Source of the DNA: JBPCPM01 sp050999155
GTDB lineage: Bacteria > Actinomycetota > Thermoleophilia > Solirubrobacterales > 70-9
DNA: 55,903 bases
Direction: 5' to 3'
Assembly: GCA_050999155.1 (NCBI GenBank)
Contig: JBPCPM010000052.1
Span: 1-55,903, forward strand
The notes under the pieces are model-generated. The model was not told where the DNA came from and ran no database searches. It saw only the letters and a list, made by a program, of their open reading frames with translations. Positions 26,343-33,576 of this stretch are shown here, piece after piece (position 1 is the stretch's first letter; each line of letters begins with the position of its first letter). Position numbers and translations under genes: made by a program.

Positions 26343-27659
26343 ATGGCCATAACCGACCAGGCAATGCGCACCGGCCTCCGCGCCCTGAACGTCCTCTCCG
26401 GCTCCGCGCTCCTGGACCGGGTCGGCCTTCGGGACCAGGTCGAGAACGCCCTCTACCGCGTCTCCCGGGACGGGATGAAGGCCGCCGCGACAGCCGGACG
26501 GACCTTCAGCGACATCCAGAAGATCGGGCGACCCGCGCGGCAGAAGACCCGCAGCGGCAAGGGACTTTTCGACCTCACGCCCGACTCCGAGCAGCAGATG
26601 ATGCAGGAGGTGATGAGCCAGTTCGCCACCGAACAGCTCCGCCCCGCGGCCCAGGACGCCGACGCCTCGTGCACCGCGCCCGCGGAGATCCTCGAGCAGA
26701 GCGTCGAGCTGGGCACCCCCATGCTCGGCGTCCCCGAGGAGCTCGGGGGCATCATCGAGGAGCGCTCTGCGACCACGACCTGCCTCGTCGCCGAGTCCCT
26801 GGCCCACGGTGACCTCGGCCTCGCCGTCGCCGCCCTGGCCCCCAGCGCCGTGGCCACGGCGATCGGGATCTGGGGCGACACCGACCAGCAGGGCCGCTAC
26901 CTGCCCTCCTTCGCCGGCGAGGACGTGCCCGCCGCCGCCCTGGCCCTCCACGAGGCCCGGCCGCTGTTCGACCCCCTCGAGCCCGGAGCGACGGCCACCC
27001 GCGAGGGCGACGGTTACGTGCTGTCAGGCGTCAAGGCTCTGGTCCCCCGGGCCCGTGACGCCGAGCTGTTCATCGTCTCGGCCAACCTCCAGGACACCGG
27101 CCCGGCGCTGTTCATCGTCGAGAGCCGCCTCGACGGGATTACCGTGGCCGACGACCCCGCCATGGGCGTGCGGGCCGCCGGAACCGGGAAGGTCGAGTTC
27201 TCCGATGTGAAGCTCGAGGTCGGCGCCCTGCTGGGCGGCGGCGATCCCGAGGTCATCCGCGACTGCGTGCTGCGATCCCGCCTGGCCTGGTGCGCCCTCG
27301 CCGTCGGCTGCGCCCAGGCCGTCCTCGATGAGGTCAAGCCCTACGTCACCGAGCGCAAGGCCTTCGGCGAGCCCATCGGCCACCGCCAAGCCGTGGCCTT
27401 CACCGTCTCGAACATCGCCATCGAACTCGAGGGCATGCGCCTGACGACCTACCGCGCGGCCAGCCTGGCCGACCAGGGCAAGCCGTTCGCCTTCGAGGTT
27501 GCCATGGCCCACCGGCTGTGTACGGCCAAGGGCATGCAGATCGGCTCCGATGGCGTCCAGCTGTACGGCGGCCACGGCTACACCAAGGAGTACCCGCTCG
27601 AACGCTGGTACCGAGACCTGCGAGCTATCGGCTCGGTCGAAGGAGGGGTGCTGGCGTGA
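26343..27659 (+). CDS. Acyl-CoA dehydrogenase family protein, subunit 1 (atypical)
   Basis: 438 residues. Acyl-CoA dehydrogenase fold: LGVPEELGG, YVLSGVKALVPRA, a four-helix C-terminal domain with RKAFGEPIGHRQAVAF and VQLYGGHGYTKEYPLERWYRD. Residues 1-75 are an extra N-terminal region. The usual flavin/substrate motif (TEPxAGSD) is replaced by LHEARPLFDP, so flavin contacts look degenerate; the C-terminal IGSVEGGV retains a glutamate where the catalytic base normally sits. It overlaps the next dehydrogenase gene (GTGA), so a mixed complex is likely. Confidence 0.88.
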   Translation: MAITDQAMRTGLRALNVLSGSALLDRVGLRDQVENALYRVSRDGMKAAATAGRTFSDIQKIGRPARQKTRSGKGLFDLTPDSEQQMMQEVMSQFATEQLRPAAQDADASCTAPAEILEQSVELGTPMLGVPEELGGIIEERSATTTCLVAESLAHGDLGLAVAALAPSAVATAIGIWGDTDQQGRYLPSFAGEDVPAAALALHEARPLFDPLEPGATATREGDGYVLSGVKALVPRARDAELFIVSANLQDTGPALFIVESRLDGITVADDPAMGVRAAGTGKVEFSDVKLEVGALLGGGDPEVIRDCVLRSRLAWCALAVGCAQAVLDEVKPYVTERKAFGEPIGHRQAVAFTVSNIAIELEGMRLTTYRAASLADQGKPFAFEVAMAHRLCTAKGMQIGSDGVQLYGGHGYTKEYPLERWYRDLRAIGSVEGGVLA

Positions 27660-28867
27660 TCAACCTCGAGATCCCCAAGAAGTTCATGCCGCTCATCGAG
27701 CAGGCCAACCAGGTCGCCGGGGAGGTTCTGCGGCCGATATCGCGCAAGTACGACCGCGCCGAGCACGCCTACCCCAAGGAACTGGACATGCTGGCCGCCG
27801 CGATCGACGGCATGAACGACAGCGGCGCCCTCGGCGGCGCGGGCGCCGCCGGGGTCACCAGCTCCGACAACGGCGATTCGGGCAATCGCAACGGCTCGAA
27901 CATGGCGACGTGCCTGTCGATCATGGAGATGTGCTGGGGCGACGTCGGCCTTCTGCTCTCCATGCCCCGCCAGGGCCTGGGCAACTCGGCCATCGTCTCG
28001 GTGGCCAACGCCGAGCAGCTCGAGCGGTTCAAAGACCGCTGGGCGGCGATGGCAATCACCGAGCCCGAGGCGGGGTCGGACTCCGCCGCGATCCGGACCA
28101 CCGCCCGGCGCGACGGCGACGAGTACGTCCTCAACGGCGAGAAGATCTACGTCACCTCCGGCGAACGGGCCGACCTGATCGTCGTCTGGGCCAGCTTGGA
28201 CCCCGACCAGGGCCGCGCCGCGATCAAGTCGTTCGTCGTCGAGCGCTCCAACCCCGGGCTCAAGCTCGACCGGCTCGAGCACAAGCTGGGGATCCGCGCG
28301 TCGGACACGGCGAACTTCGTCCTCGACGACTGCCGGGTGCCGAAGGAGAACCTCCTCGGCAGCGAGGAGATCGACACCAAGAGCGCGTTCGCCGGCGCGA
28401 TGAAGACCTTTGACAACACGCGGCCGCTCGTGGCCGCCATGGCCGTCGGCCTCACGCGCGCCGCGCTCGAGGAAACAGAGCGCCTGCTGGCCGAGGTCGG
28501 CGTGGAGGTCGATCCCGACCGCCCGGCGAACCTGCAGCCCCATCCGGCGGCCACCGCGCTGCTGGAGATGCGCGCCGACTACGAGGCCGGGCGCCTGCTG
28601 ACGCTCAAGGCGGCGTGGATGGCCGACAACCGCAAGCCGAACTCGGTCGAGGCCTCGATGGCCAAGGCCAAGGCGGCCCGCGCGGGGGTCGACATCACGC
28701 TGCGGTGCGTCGAGCTGTGCGGCGCGGTCGGCTACAGCGAGTCCGCGCTGCTGGAGAAGTGGTCGCGTGACGCGAAGATCCTCGACATCTTCGAGGGCAC
28801 CCAGCAGATCCAGCTGCTGATCATCGCCCGCCAGCTGCTGGGCCTCAGCAGCGCCGAGCTCAAGTAG
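27656..28867 (+). CDS. Acyl-CoA dehydrogenase, subunit 2 (canonical motifs)
   Basis: 403 residues from GTG at 27656, which overlaps the preceding TGA; GGAGGGG lies about 10 bases upstream. It has the full flavin motif MAITEPEAGSDSAAIRTTA, YVLNGEKIYVTSGERAD, and the catalytic-base segment LDIFEGTQQIQLL. The region 50-80 is glycine/serine-rich (LGGAGAAGVTSSDNGDSGN), unlike the usual substrate loop. Acyl chain specificity cannot be read; the paired, overlapping arrangement resembles the alpha2beta2 enzymes of mycobacterial sterol degradation. Confidence 0.9.
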   Translation: MINLEIPKKFMPLIEQANQVAGEVLRPISRKYDRAEHAYPKELDMLAAAIDGMNDSGALGGAGAAGVTSSDNGDSGNRNGSNMATCLSIMEMCWGDVGLLLSMPRQGLGNSAIVSVANAEQLERFKDRWAAMAITEPEAGSDSAAIRTTARRDGDEYVLNGEKIYVTSGERADLIVVWASLDPDQGRAAIKSFVVERSNPGLKLDRLEHKLGIRASDTANFVLDDCRVPKENLLGSEEIDTKSAFAGAMKTFDNTRPLVAAMAVGLTRAALEETERLLAEVGVEVDPDRPANLQPHPAATALLEMRADYEAGRLLTLKAAWMADNRKPNSVEASMAKAKAARAGVDITLRCVELCGAVGYSESALLEKWSRDAKILDIFEGTQQIQLLIIARQLLGLSSAELK

Positions 28868-28891
28868 GCCGCTCAGCGCAACCCCGCCCGC

Positions 28892-28937
28892 TCGCTGAAC
28901 GATTCTCCGGCCTCTGGGGCGGAAAAGCGTTCAGCGA
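28892..28937. terminator. Bidirectional terminator-like inverted repeat
   Basis: TCGCTGAACG (28892-28901) and its perfect complement CGTTCAGCGA (28928-28937) bracket 26 bases. It lies between the convergent dehydrogenase and transglycosylase genes, where a shared terminator is expected. Confidence 0.5.
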
Positions 28938-28952
28938 AGCTCGGCGAGCCGG

Positions 28953-29633
28953 CTACAAGCCCAGCTCGGCGGCCCGCCGGCTCGCGTACTCGTCGCGCTT
29001 CTCCAGCACCTGGCGGGTGTAGGCCTCGGTCTCGGGGAACCGGATGTCGTCGAGATCGATGCTGCCTCCACCCCACTTGTCGACGTTCCCGTGGCCGGCG
29101 TTGTAGGCCGCGATGGCGGCGGTCTTGTTGCCGTCGTAGCGCTGCATCAGGTACCGCAGGTACCAGGAGCCGTAGCGGATGTTGATGTCGGGGGTGGCGA
29201 GATCGCGCAGCTCGAACGCCGTTCCGCCCGAGTGGTTCGCGATGAACTGCGCGGTGTCGGGAACGATCTGCATCAGGCCCTTGGCACCGGCTCTCGACGT
29301 CTGGTCGCGAAACCGCGACTCGGAGTAGATGACGGCGGCGATCAGGGCGGGGTCGAGGTCCTTCTCGGCCGCCTGCTGGCGGATCGAGTCCTCGTGCTTG
29401 ATCGGCAGCGTGACCTCGAGGATCGGATCGCCCACGTCCCGGGCGACCAGCGTAGTGCCGGCCGCACCGATAGCCAGGCCCACCACGGCAACAAGGACGA
29501 GCAGGCGCAGGCGGCGCTTCGGGACCCGGTTGGGTGCCGGGCTCCTGCGAGATCCGGCACGGCGCGATGAACGGGTCCGCCGGGAGGTCCCGGCGCGCGT
29601 GCGGCGCGTGGAAGGTGAAGTCGATCCGGCCAT
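28953..29633 (-). CDS. Membrane-anchored lytic transglycosylase (SLT domain)
   Basis: 226 residues. The first 40 are Arg/Ser-rich and cytoplasmic, a single transmembrane helix spans about 42-64, and the SLT domain fills the rest. The catalytic glutamate is Glu105 in AVIYSESRF; SRAGAKGLMQIVPDTAQ, INIRYGSWYLRYLM and AIAAYNAGHGNVDKW are classical SLT motifs. It cleaves peptidoglycan glycan strands to anhydro-muramyl products outside the membrane. It follows coaE by 58 bases. Confidence 0.93.
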   Translation of the reverse strand: MAGSTSPSTRRTRAGTSRRTRSSRRAGSRRSPAPNRVPKRRLRLLVLVAVVGLAIGAAGTTLVARDVGDPILEVTLPIKHEDSIRQQAAEKDLDPALIAAVIYSESRFRDQTSRAGAKGLMQIVPDTAQFIANHSGGTAFELRDLATPDINIRYGSWYLRYLMQRYDGNKTAAIAAYNAGHGNVDKWGGGSIDLDDIRFPETEAYTRQVLEKRDEYASRRAAELGL

Positions 29634-29691
29634 GGTGGTGCGGCGTGGGTCCCCTGGCGGCGAGACCGAGCCCGCCGTATGCGTCCTAAGT

Positions 29692-30297
29692 CTAGAGGTG
29701 GCGTTCGGCGACGATCCTGGCGAGCAGGTCGGACGCAGCCGTGGCGAGCTGCTGGGGCGAACCGTCGTTGACCAGGACGTGCTCGGCCCGGGCGGCCTTC
29801 TGTTCCTGGGTCAGCTGACGGGCTTCGCGCGCGGCGAGGGCGACTTGCCCGTCGCGCTCGGCCAGCCGTTGGCGGCGCAGGGATTCCGGCGCGGTCACGC
29901 ACACCGTGGTGTCGAAGAGGCCGCCGAGGTCGTTCTCGAACAACAACGGAACTTCCACCACGGCCGCGTGGGCGTCGGTGCCGTCCAGCGCGTCGCGAAA
30001 CGCCATGATCCGCTCGCGGACCCGCGGGTGCAGCACCGACTCGAGGAAGGCAAGCTCGTCGTCGTCGTCGAAGACGATCCCGGCGATCGCCCCGCGGTCG
30101 AGTTCCCCGTCGGAGAGAACCTGGTCACCCCACCGCTCGGCGAGGAGGTCGCGGACCTCGCCGGTCCCCAGCAGCTCGTGGACGACGGCGTCGCTGGACA
30201 GCGTCTCGGCGCCGGCGTCGCCGAAGGCGGTCAGAACCTCGCTTTTCCCGGCTCCGATACCCCCGGTCAGGCCGACGGTACGGACTGCCGCGGCCAC
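29692..30297 (-). CDS. coaE: Dephospho-CoA kinase
   Basis: 201 residues from GTG at 30297. P-loop VGLTGGIGAGKSEVL, LSSDAVVHELL, VLHPRVRERI, VVEVPLLFEND and VTAPESLRRQRLAERDG are CoaE motifs. Catalyses the last step of coenzyme A synthesis, complementing the pan operon earlier in the window. It lies 16 bases after rpsA, the order seen in mycobacteria. The start is the closest in-frame start to the P-loop. Confidence 0.95.
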   Translation of the reverse strand: MAAAVRTVGLTGGIGAGKSEVLTAFGDAGAETLSSDAVVHELLGTGEVRDLLAERWGDQVLSDGELDRGAIAGIVFDDDDELAFLESVLHPRVRERIMAFRDALDGTDAHAAVVEVPLLFENDLGGLFDTTVCVTAPESLRRQRLAERDGQVALAAREARQLTQEQKAARAEHVLVNDGSPQQLATAASDLLARIVAERHL

Positions 30298-30313
30298 GCC
30301 TAGGTCGACGGGC

Positions 30314-31852
30314 TCAGGCGGAGGGCTCGGCGTCGTCGCCCGTATCGGGCTCGGCGTCAGCGTCCGACTCGGCGCCTGCGTCGGCGTCAGGCTCGGCGTC
30401 GGCGTCGGCGGCGTCGCCCGTCTCAGCCTCGGCGGCAGGGTCATCGCCCGTGGCGGGCCCAGCCTCGGCGGCAGCGTCGTCGCCCGCGCCGGGCTCGGCG
30501 CGGGCGTCCACGGCGGGCTCGCCCTCGGCGTCAAGCGTTCCCTCGTCCGGCTTGACCTCCTGGGCCGGAGCGGACTCGTCGGCGGAAGCCTCGGGCTCGC
30601 CGGCGGCGACCTCCTCGACGGGGGTGTCGGTGAAGCCTTCGTCGGTGGTGGCCGCCGAGAGGTCGGGCATCTGCAGCGTCGCCCCGCCGGTGATCTCCCG
30701 CTGGGGCTTTTCGGACGGACCCTGCAGGTCCTCGTCGACGCGCTTGATCGAGAGCGACAGGCGGCGCCGCTCGGAGTCGATCTCGAGGATCTTGACCATG
30801 GCGCTCTCGTCGGGGTCGACGACCTCGCGGGGGTTCTCGACGTGGCGCTGGGCGAGCTCGGAGATGTGTACGAGGCCCTCCACGCCGGGCAGGATCTCGA
30901 CGAAGGCACCGAAGGTGACGACCTTGGTGACCTGGCCCTCGAGCACGTCACCGACGCGGTAGGTGTCGATGACCTTCTGCCACGGGTCTTCCTGGGTCTG
31001 CTTGAGGCCCAGCGAGATCCGCTGACGGTCCCGGTCGATGTCCAGCACCTTGACGTTCACGTCGTCGCCGATCGTGAGGATCTCGGACGGGTGGTTGACG
31101 TGGCTCCAGCTCAGCTCGGAGATGTGGATGAGGCCGTCGATGCCGTCGAGGTCGACGAAGGCGCCGAAATCGACGATGTTGGAGATCTTGCCCTCCACGA
31201 CCTGGCCGGGCTCGAGGTCGTCGAGGATCTTCTGGCGCACTTCGCGGCGCTCCTCCTCGAGGACCGCGCGGCGCGACAGCACGACGTTGTTGCGGCTGCG
31301 GTTGAGCTCGATGACCTTGCACTCGAGCGACTGTCCGAGGAACTCGTCGAGGTTCTGGACGCGGCGGATGGCGACCAGCGAGGCGGGCAGGAAGCCCCGG
31401 ACCCCGAGGTCGAGGATGAGGCCGCCCTTGACGACCTCGATGACCGAGCCCTCGACCGGCTCGCCGGTGTCGGCGGCCGTCTCGATGCGCCGCCAGGCCT
31501 TCTCGAAGCGGGCGCGCTTCTTGGAGAGGATCAGGCGGCCTTCCTGGTCCTCCTTGGTGAGGACCAGCGCCTCGACCTCTTCGCCGAGCTCGACCTCGTC
31601 GTTGGGGTCGACCGACTTGCGGATCGACAGCTCCTGCGAGGGAATGACGCCTTCGGACTTGTAGCCGATGTCGACGAGGACCTCGTCCTTGTCGATGCGC
31701 ACGACGGTGCCGGCCATGACGTCGCCCTCGGAGAAGCTGACCATCGTCGCGTCGTAGTTCGGGACGATCTGCCCGTCGATCTCGAGCAGCAGGCCATCAG
31801 ACCCTTCGACGGGGATGGCTTCGGGCGGGGTGAGCGTTTCGGTGGCGGCCAC
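30314..31852 (-). CDS. rpsA: 30S ribosomal protein S1
   Basis: 512 residues from GTG at 31852. Four S1 RNA-binding domains begin near residues 43 (GDVMAGTVVRIDKDEVLVDI), 129 (GSVIEVVKGGLILDL), 215 (GKISNIVDFGAFVDL) and 300 (GQVTKVVTFGAFVEI), the four-domain actinobacterial form. From about residue 395 to the end is a low-complexity acidic tail rich in Ala, Asp, Glu and Gly. S1 aids mRNA loading on ribosomes and, in actinobacteria, has other RNA-binding roles. A TATCAT box lies nine bases upstream of the GTG. Confidence 0.95.
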   Translation of the reverse strand: MAATETLTPPEAIPVEGSDGLLLEIDGQIVPNYDATMVSFSEGDVMAGTVVRIDKDEVLVDIGYKSEGVIPSQELSIRKSVDPNDEVELGEEVEALVLTKEDQEGRLILSKKRARFEKAWRRIETAADTGEPVEGSVIEVVKGGLILDLGVRGFLPASLVAIRRVQNLDEFLGQSLECKVIELNRSRNNVVLSRRAVLEEERREVRQKILDDLEPGQVVEGKISNIVDFGAFVDLDGIDGLIHISELSWSHVNHPSEILTIGDDVNVKVLDIDRDRQRISLGLKQTQEDPWQKVIDTYRVGDVLEGQVTKVVTFGAFVEILPGVEGLVHISELAQRHVENPREVVDPDESAMVKILEIDSERRRLSLSIKRVDEDLQGPSEKPQREITGGATLQMPDLSAATTDEGFTDTPVEEVAAGEPEASADESAPAQEVKPDEGTLDAEGEPAVDARAEPGAGDDAAAEAGPATGDDPAAEAETGDAADADAEPDADAGAESDADAEPDTGDDAEPSA

Positions 31853-31861
31853 GGGCGGGCA

Positions 31862-31867
31862 ATGATA
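31862..31867 (-). promoter_or_regulatory. -10 box for rpsA-coaE
   Basis: TATCAT nine bases before the rpsA GTG; would give a leader of only about three nucleotides. Confidence 0.4.
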
Positions 31868-31948
31868 GGGAATAGGCGGCAGCGCGGACGTTCGCGGCCC
31901 GTTCACCCTGCCCGAGGCCCCGCACCGGGCCTCTATATGGTTTGTCCA

Positions 31949-33097
31949 ATGCCACGCCGACGGACCGCCCGCGGACCAGAACGCACCCCTCTGGAGGGCT
32001 CGCACGATGTCCTGATCTGCGGCGCGAGCTTCGCCGGCCTGGCCGTCGCCCGGCAACTGGCGGGCAGCAGCGCCGACGTGCTGGTCGTCGACCGCTACGA
32101 GATCGGCGAGCGCCAGACGTCGGCCTGCGCCGCCCCGACCGAGTGGCTCGAGGGCCTGGGCCTCGGAGAGTCGATCCGCCAGACCTTCAGTGACCTGGTC
32201 ATCCACACGCCGCACACCTCGGTGCGGATGGACCTGCCGTTCGAGTTCTCGACGTTCGACTACCGGACGCTGTGTCAGCTGCTGTTCGCCCAGACCGACG
32301 CCCGGTTCGAGACGGCCAAGGTCGAAGGTCGCGCCGGTGGGCCCCCAAGGGCGGGCGAGCTGATCGAGATCGAGACCGACCGCGGCACGCTGTCGGCGCC
32401 GATGGTCGTCGATGGCCTGGGCTGGAAGCGGATCCTCGACGCCCACTACCAGCCGCCGGAGGCGCCGCTGTCGCGCGGGCTGGAGGTCCACCCCGACGGC
32501 TCGGCCGACGACCTGGAGATCTGGATCGACCGCTCGCTGGTCCCCGCCGGATACGGCTGGAACTTCCCCGCAGCGGGTGAGCAACGCGTCGGGGTCGGCT
32601 CCTTCGATCCCCGGTTCCACGTCAAGCAACCGACGGTGAGCCTCGCCGAGGACCTCGAGGTGCCGCCTGTGCGCTACCAGGGCAACTGGATTCCCCACAA
32701 GATCCGCCCGGCCGTCCGCGACGGCGTGTTCTTCGTCGGCGACTCGGCCGGCCACTGCCTGCCCCTGACCGCCGAGGGCATCAGGACCGCCCTGTACTTC
32801 GGCCTCGCGTGCGGCCAGGAGCTGCGCGCGGTGGTCGAGGGCACCTCGACCCGCGAGCGCGCCCTGACCAACTACGCGTCCTTCTCCCGCGAGCACGCCT
32901 GGAAGTTCCGCTGGATGCTCCGCGTTCAGGACCTGATCCCTCGCGTCCCCCCACGCCTGCTCGCCCTGGCCATTCGCGGCATGTCGACCGACGCCTTCGT
33001 CCGCTGGTCGTTCTCCCACTACCTGGAGATCGCCCACCCCCGCCACGCCGAACCACCCCCCGCCCACGCCCCCAAGCCTGTCCCCGCCGCAGTCTGA
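31949..33097 (+). CDS. Geranylgeranyl-reductase-family FAD-dependent oxidoreductase
   Basis: 382 residues from ATG at 31949; another in-frame ATG lies four codons upstream at 31937. N-terminal FAD-binding motif VLICGASFAGLAVARQL, then VVDRYEIGERQTSACAAP, and the second FAD motif VFFVGDSAGHCLPLTAEGIRTAL. This fits the geranylgeranyl reductase / halogenase-like flavoprotein family that reduces isoprenoid chains of lipids or quinones. The exact substrate is not deducible. Transcribed divergently from rpsA. Confidence 0.85.
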   Translation: MPRRRTARGPERTPLEGSHDVLICGASFAGLAVARQLAGSSADVLVVDRYEIGERQTSACAAPTEWLEGLGLGESIRQTFSDLVIHTPHTSVRMDLPFEFSTFDYRTLCQLLFAQTDARFETAKVEGRAGGPPRAGELIEIETDRGTLSAPMVVDGLGWKRILDAHYQPPEAPLSRGLEVHPDGSADDLEIWIDRSLVPAGYGWNFPAAGEQRVGVGSFDPRFHVKQPTVSLAEDLEVPPVRYQGNWIPHKIRPAVRDGVFFVGDSAGHCLPLTAEGIRTALYFGLACGQELRAVVEGTSTRERALTNYASFSREHAWKFRWMLRVQDLIPRVPPRLLALAIRGMSTDAFVRWSFSHYLEIAHPRHAEPPPAHAPKPVPAAV

Positions 33098-33111
33098 GCC
33101 TTTCTGGCCGC

Positions 33112-33133
33112 TCTCCAACGGCCGCGTCGGAGA
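33112..33133. terminator. Terminator-like hairpin after the flavoprotein gene
   Basis: TCTCCAACG (33112-33120) and CGTCGGAGA (33125-33133) pair over nine positions with one mismatch around a GCCG tetraloop, 15 bases after the flavoprotein stop and before a convergent gene. No T-run. Confidence 0.45.
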
Positions 33134-33195
33134 ACCTCGCTGGTCCCCTCCCTGCCCTACGCCCAACCAACGCAACGGGGGCGCGGCCGCGCCTC

Positions 33196-33450
33196 CTAGA
33201 AACCCCTGCGTTCGCGCGTCTGTTGCCGCTGCTTTAGCAGCTCGGGGTCCGGATGGCCGCTTTCCAGCTGCCGGCGGACGCGCCAGGTGTGCCAGCCGAA
33301 CAGCGCGGCGGCCACGAGGACGAGGATCGTCAGCGGGAGCACGTCGAACGGGTCGATCGTGCCGACGACCGCGAAGAAGATGTACAGGAGCACGAGCCCC
33401 AGAGCGAGGGCAAGGGTTGCCTGCCAGGCCGTTCTCATGACGCCGTTCAT
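33196..33450 (-). CDS. Small two-helix membrane protein
   Basis: 84 residues from ATG at 33450 with a strong GGAGGGGAG upstream. Two hydrophobic helices (about residues 9-30 and 36-55) are followed by a charged C-terminal tail (WRVRRQLESGHPDPELLKQR). No family recognised. It has its own TACAAT promoter element and lies downstream of polA, ending convergently with the flavoprotein gene. Confidence 0.75.
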   Translation of the reverse strand: MNGVMRTAWQATLALALGLVLLYIFFAVVGTIDPFDVLPLTILVLVAAALFGWHTWRVRRQLESGHPDPELLKQRQQTRERRGF

Positions 33451-33492
33451 CGGTGTCTCCCCTCCAGGTGGGTGGTCGATGCGCTTGTACGT

Positions 33493-33498
33493 ATTGTA
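33493..33498 (-). promoter_or_regulatory. -10 box for the small membrane protein gene
   Basis: TACAAT in an unusually AT-rich patch (33484-33502) in the intergenic region, about 42 bases before the ATG. Unlike most promoters here it leaves room for a leader containing a Shine-Dalgarno sequence. Confidence 0.45.
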
Positions 33499-33576
33499 AC
33501 TAGCCCCCGGCGTTTCCGGGTGTGAGTGACCGTATCCGCCCGGGCGCCCCAGCGCCAGTCCCAGCGGCCGATTTGC

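Noticed and set aside
26175..26951. Upstream extension of the uvrB frame by about 259 codons
   Set aside because: Conserved UvrB starts at the GTG at 26174, where a -10 box also lies; the extension is antisense to a dehydrogenase gene.
30330..30560. Repetitive plus-strand GTC/GGC-rich sequence resembling a repeat array
   Set aside because: It is the complement of the acidic Ala/Asp/Glu coding tail of rpsA; no spacer structure as in CRISPR.
29906..31948. Upstream extension of the flavoprotein frame over rpsA and coaE
   Set aside because: Antisense shadow of two well-supported genes; the flavoprotein domain begins just after 31949.
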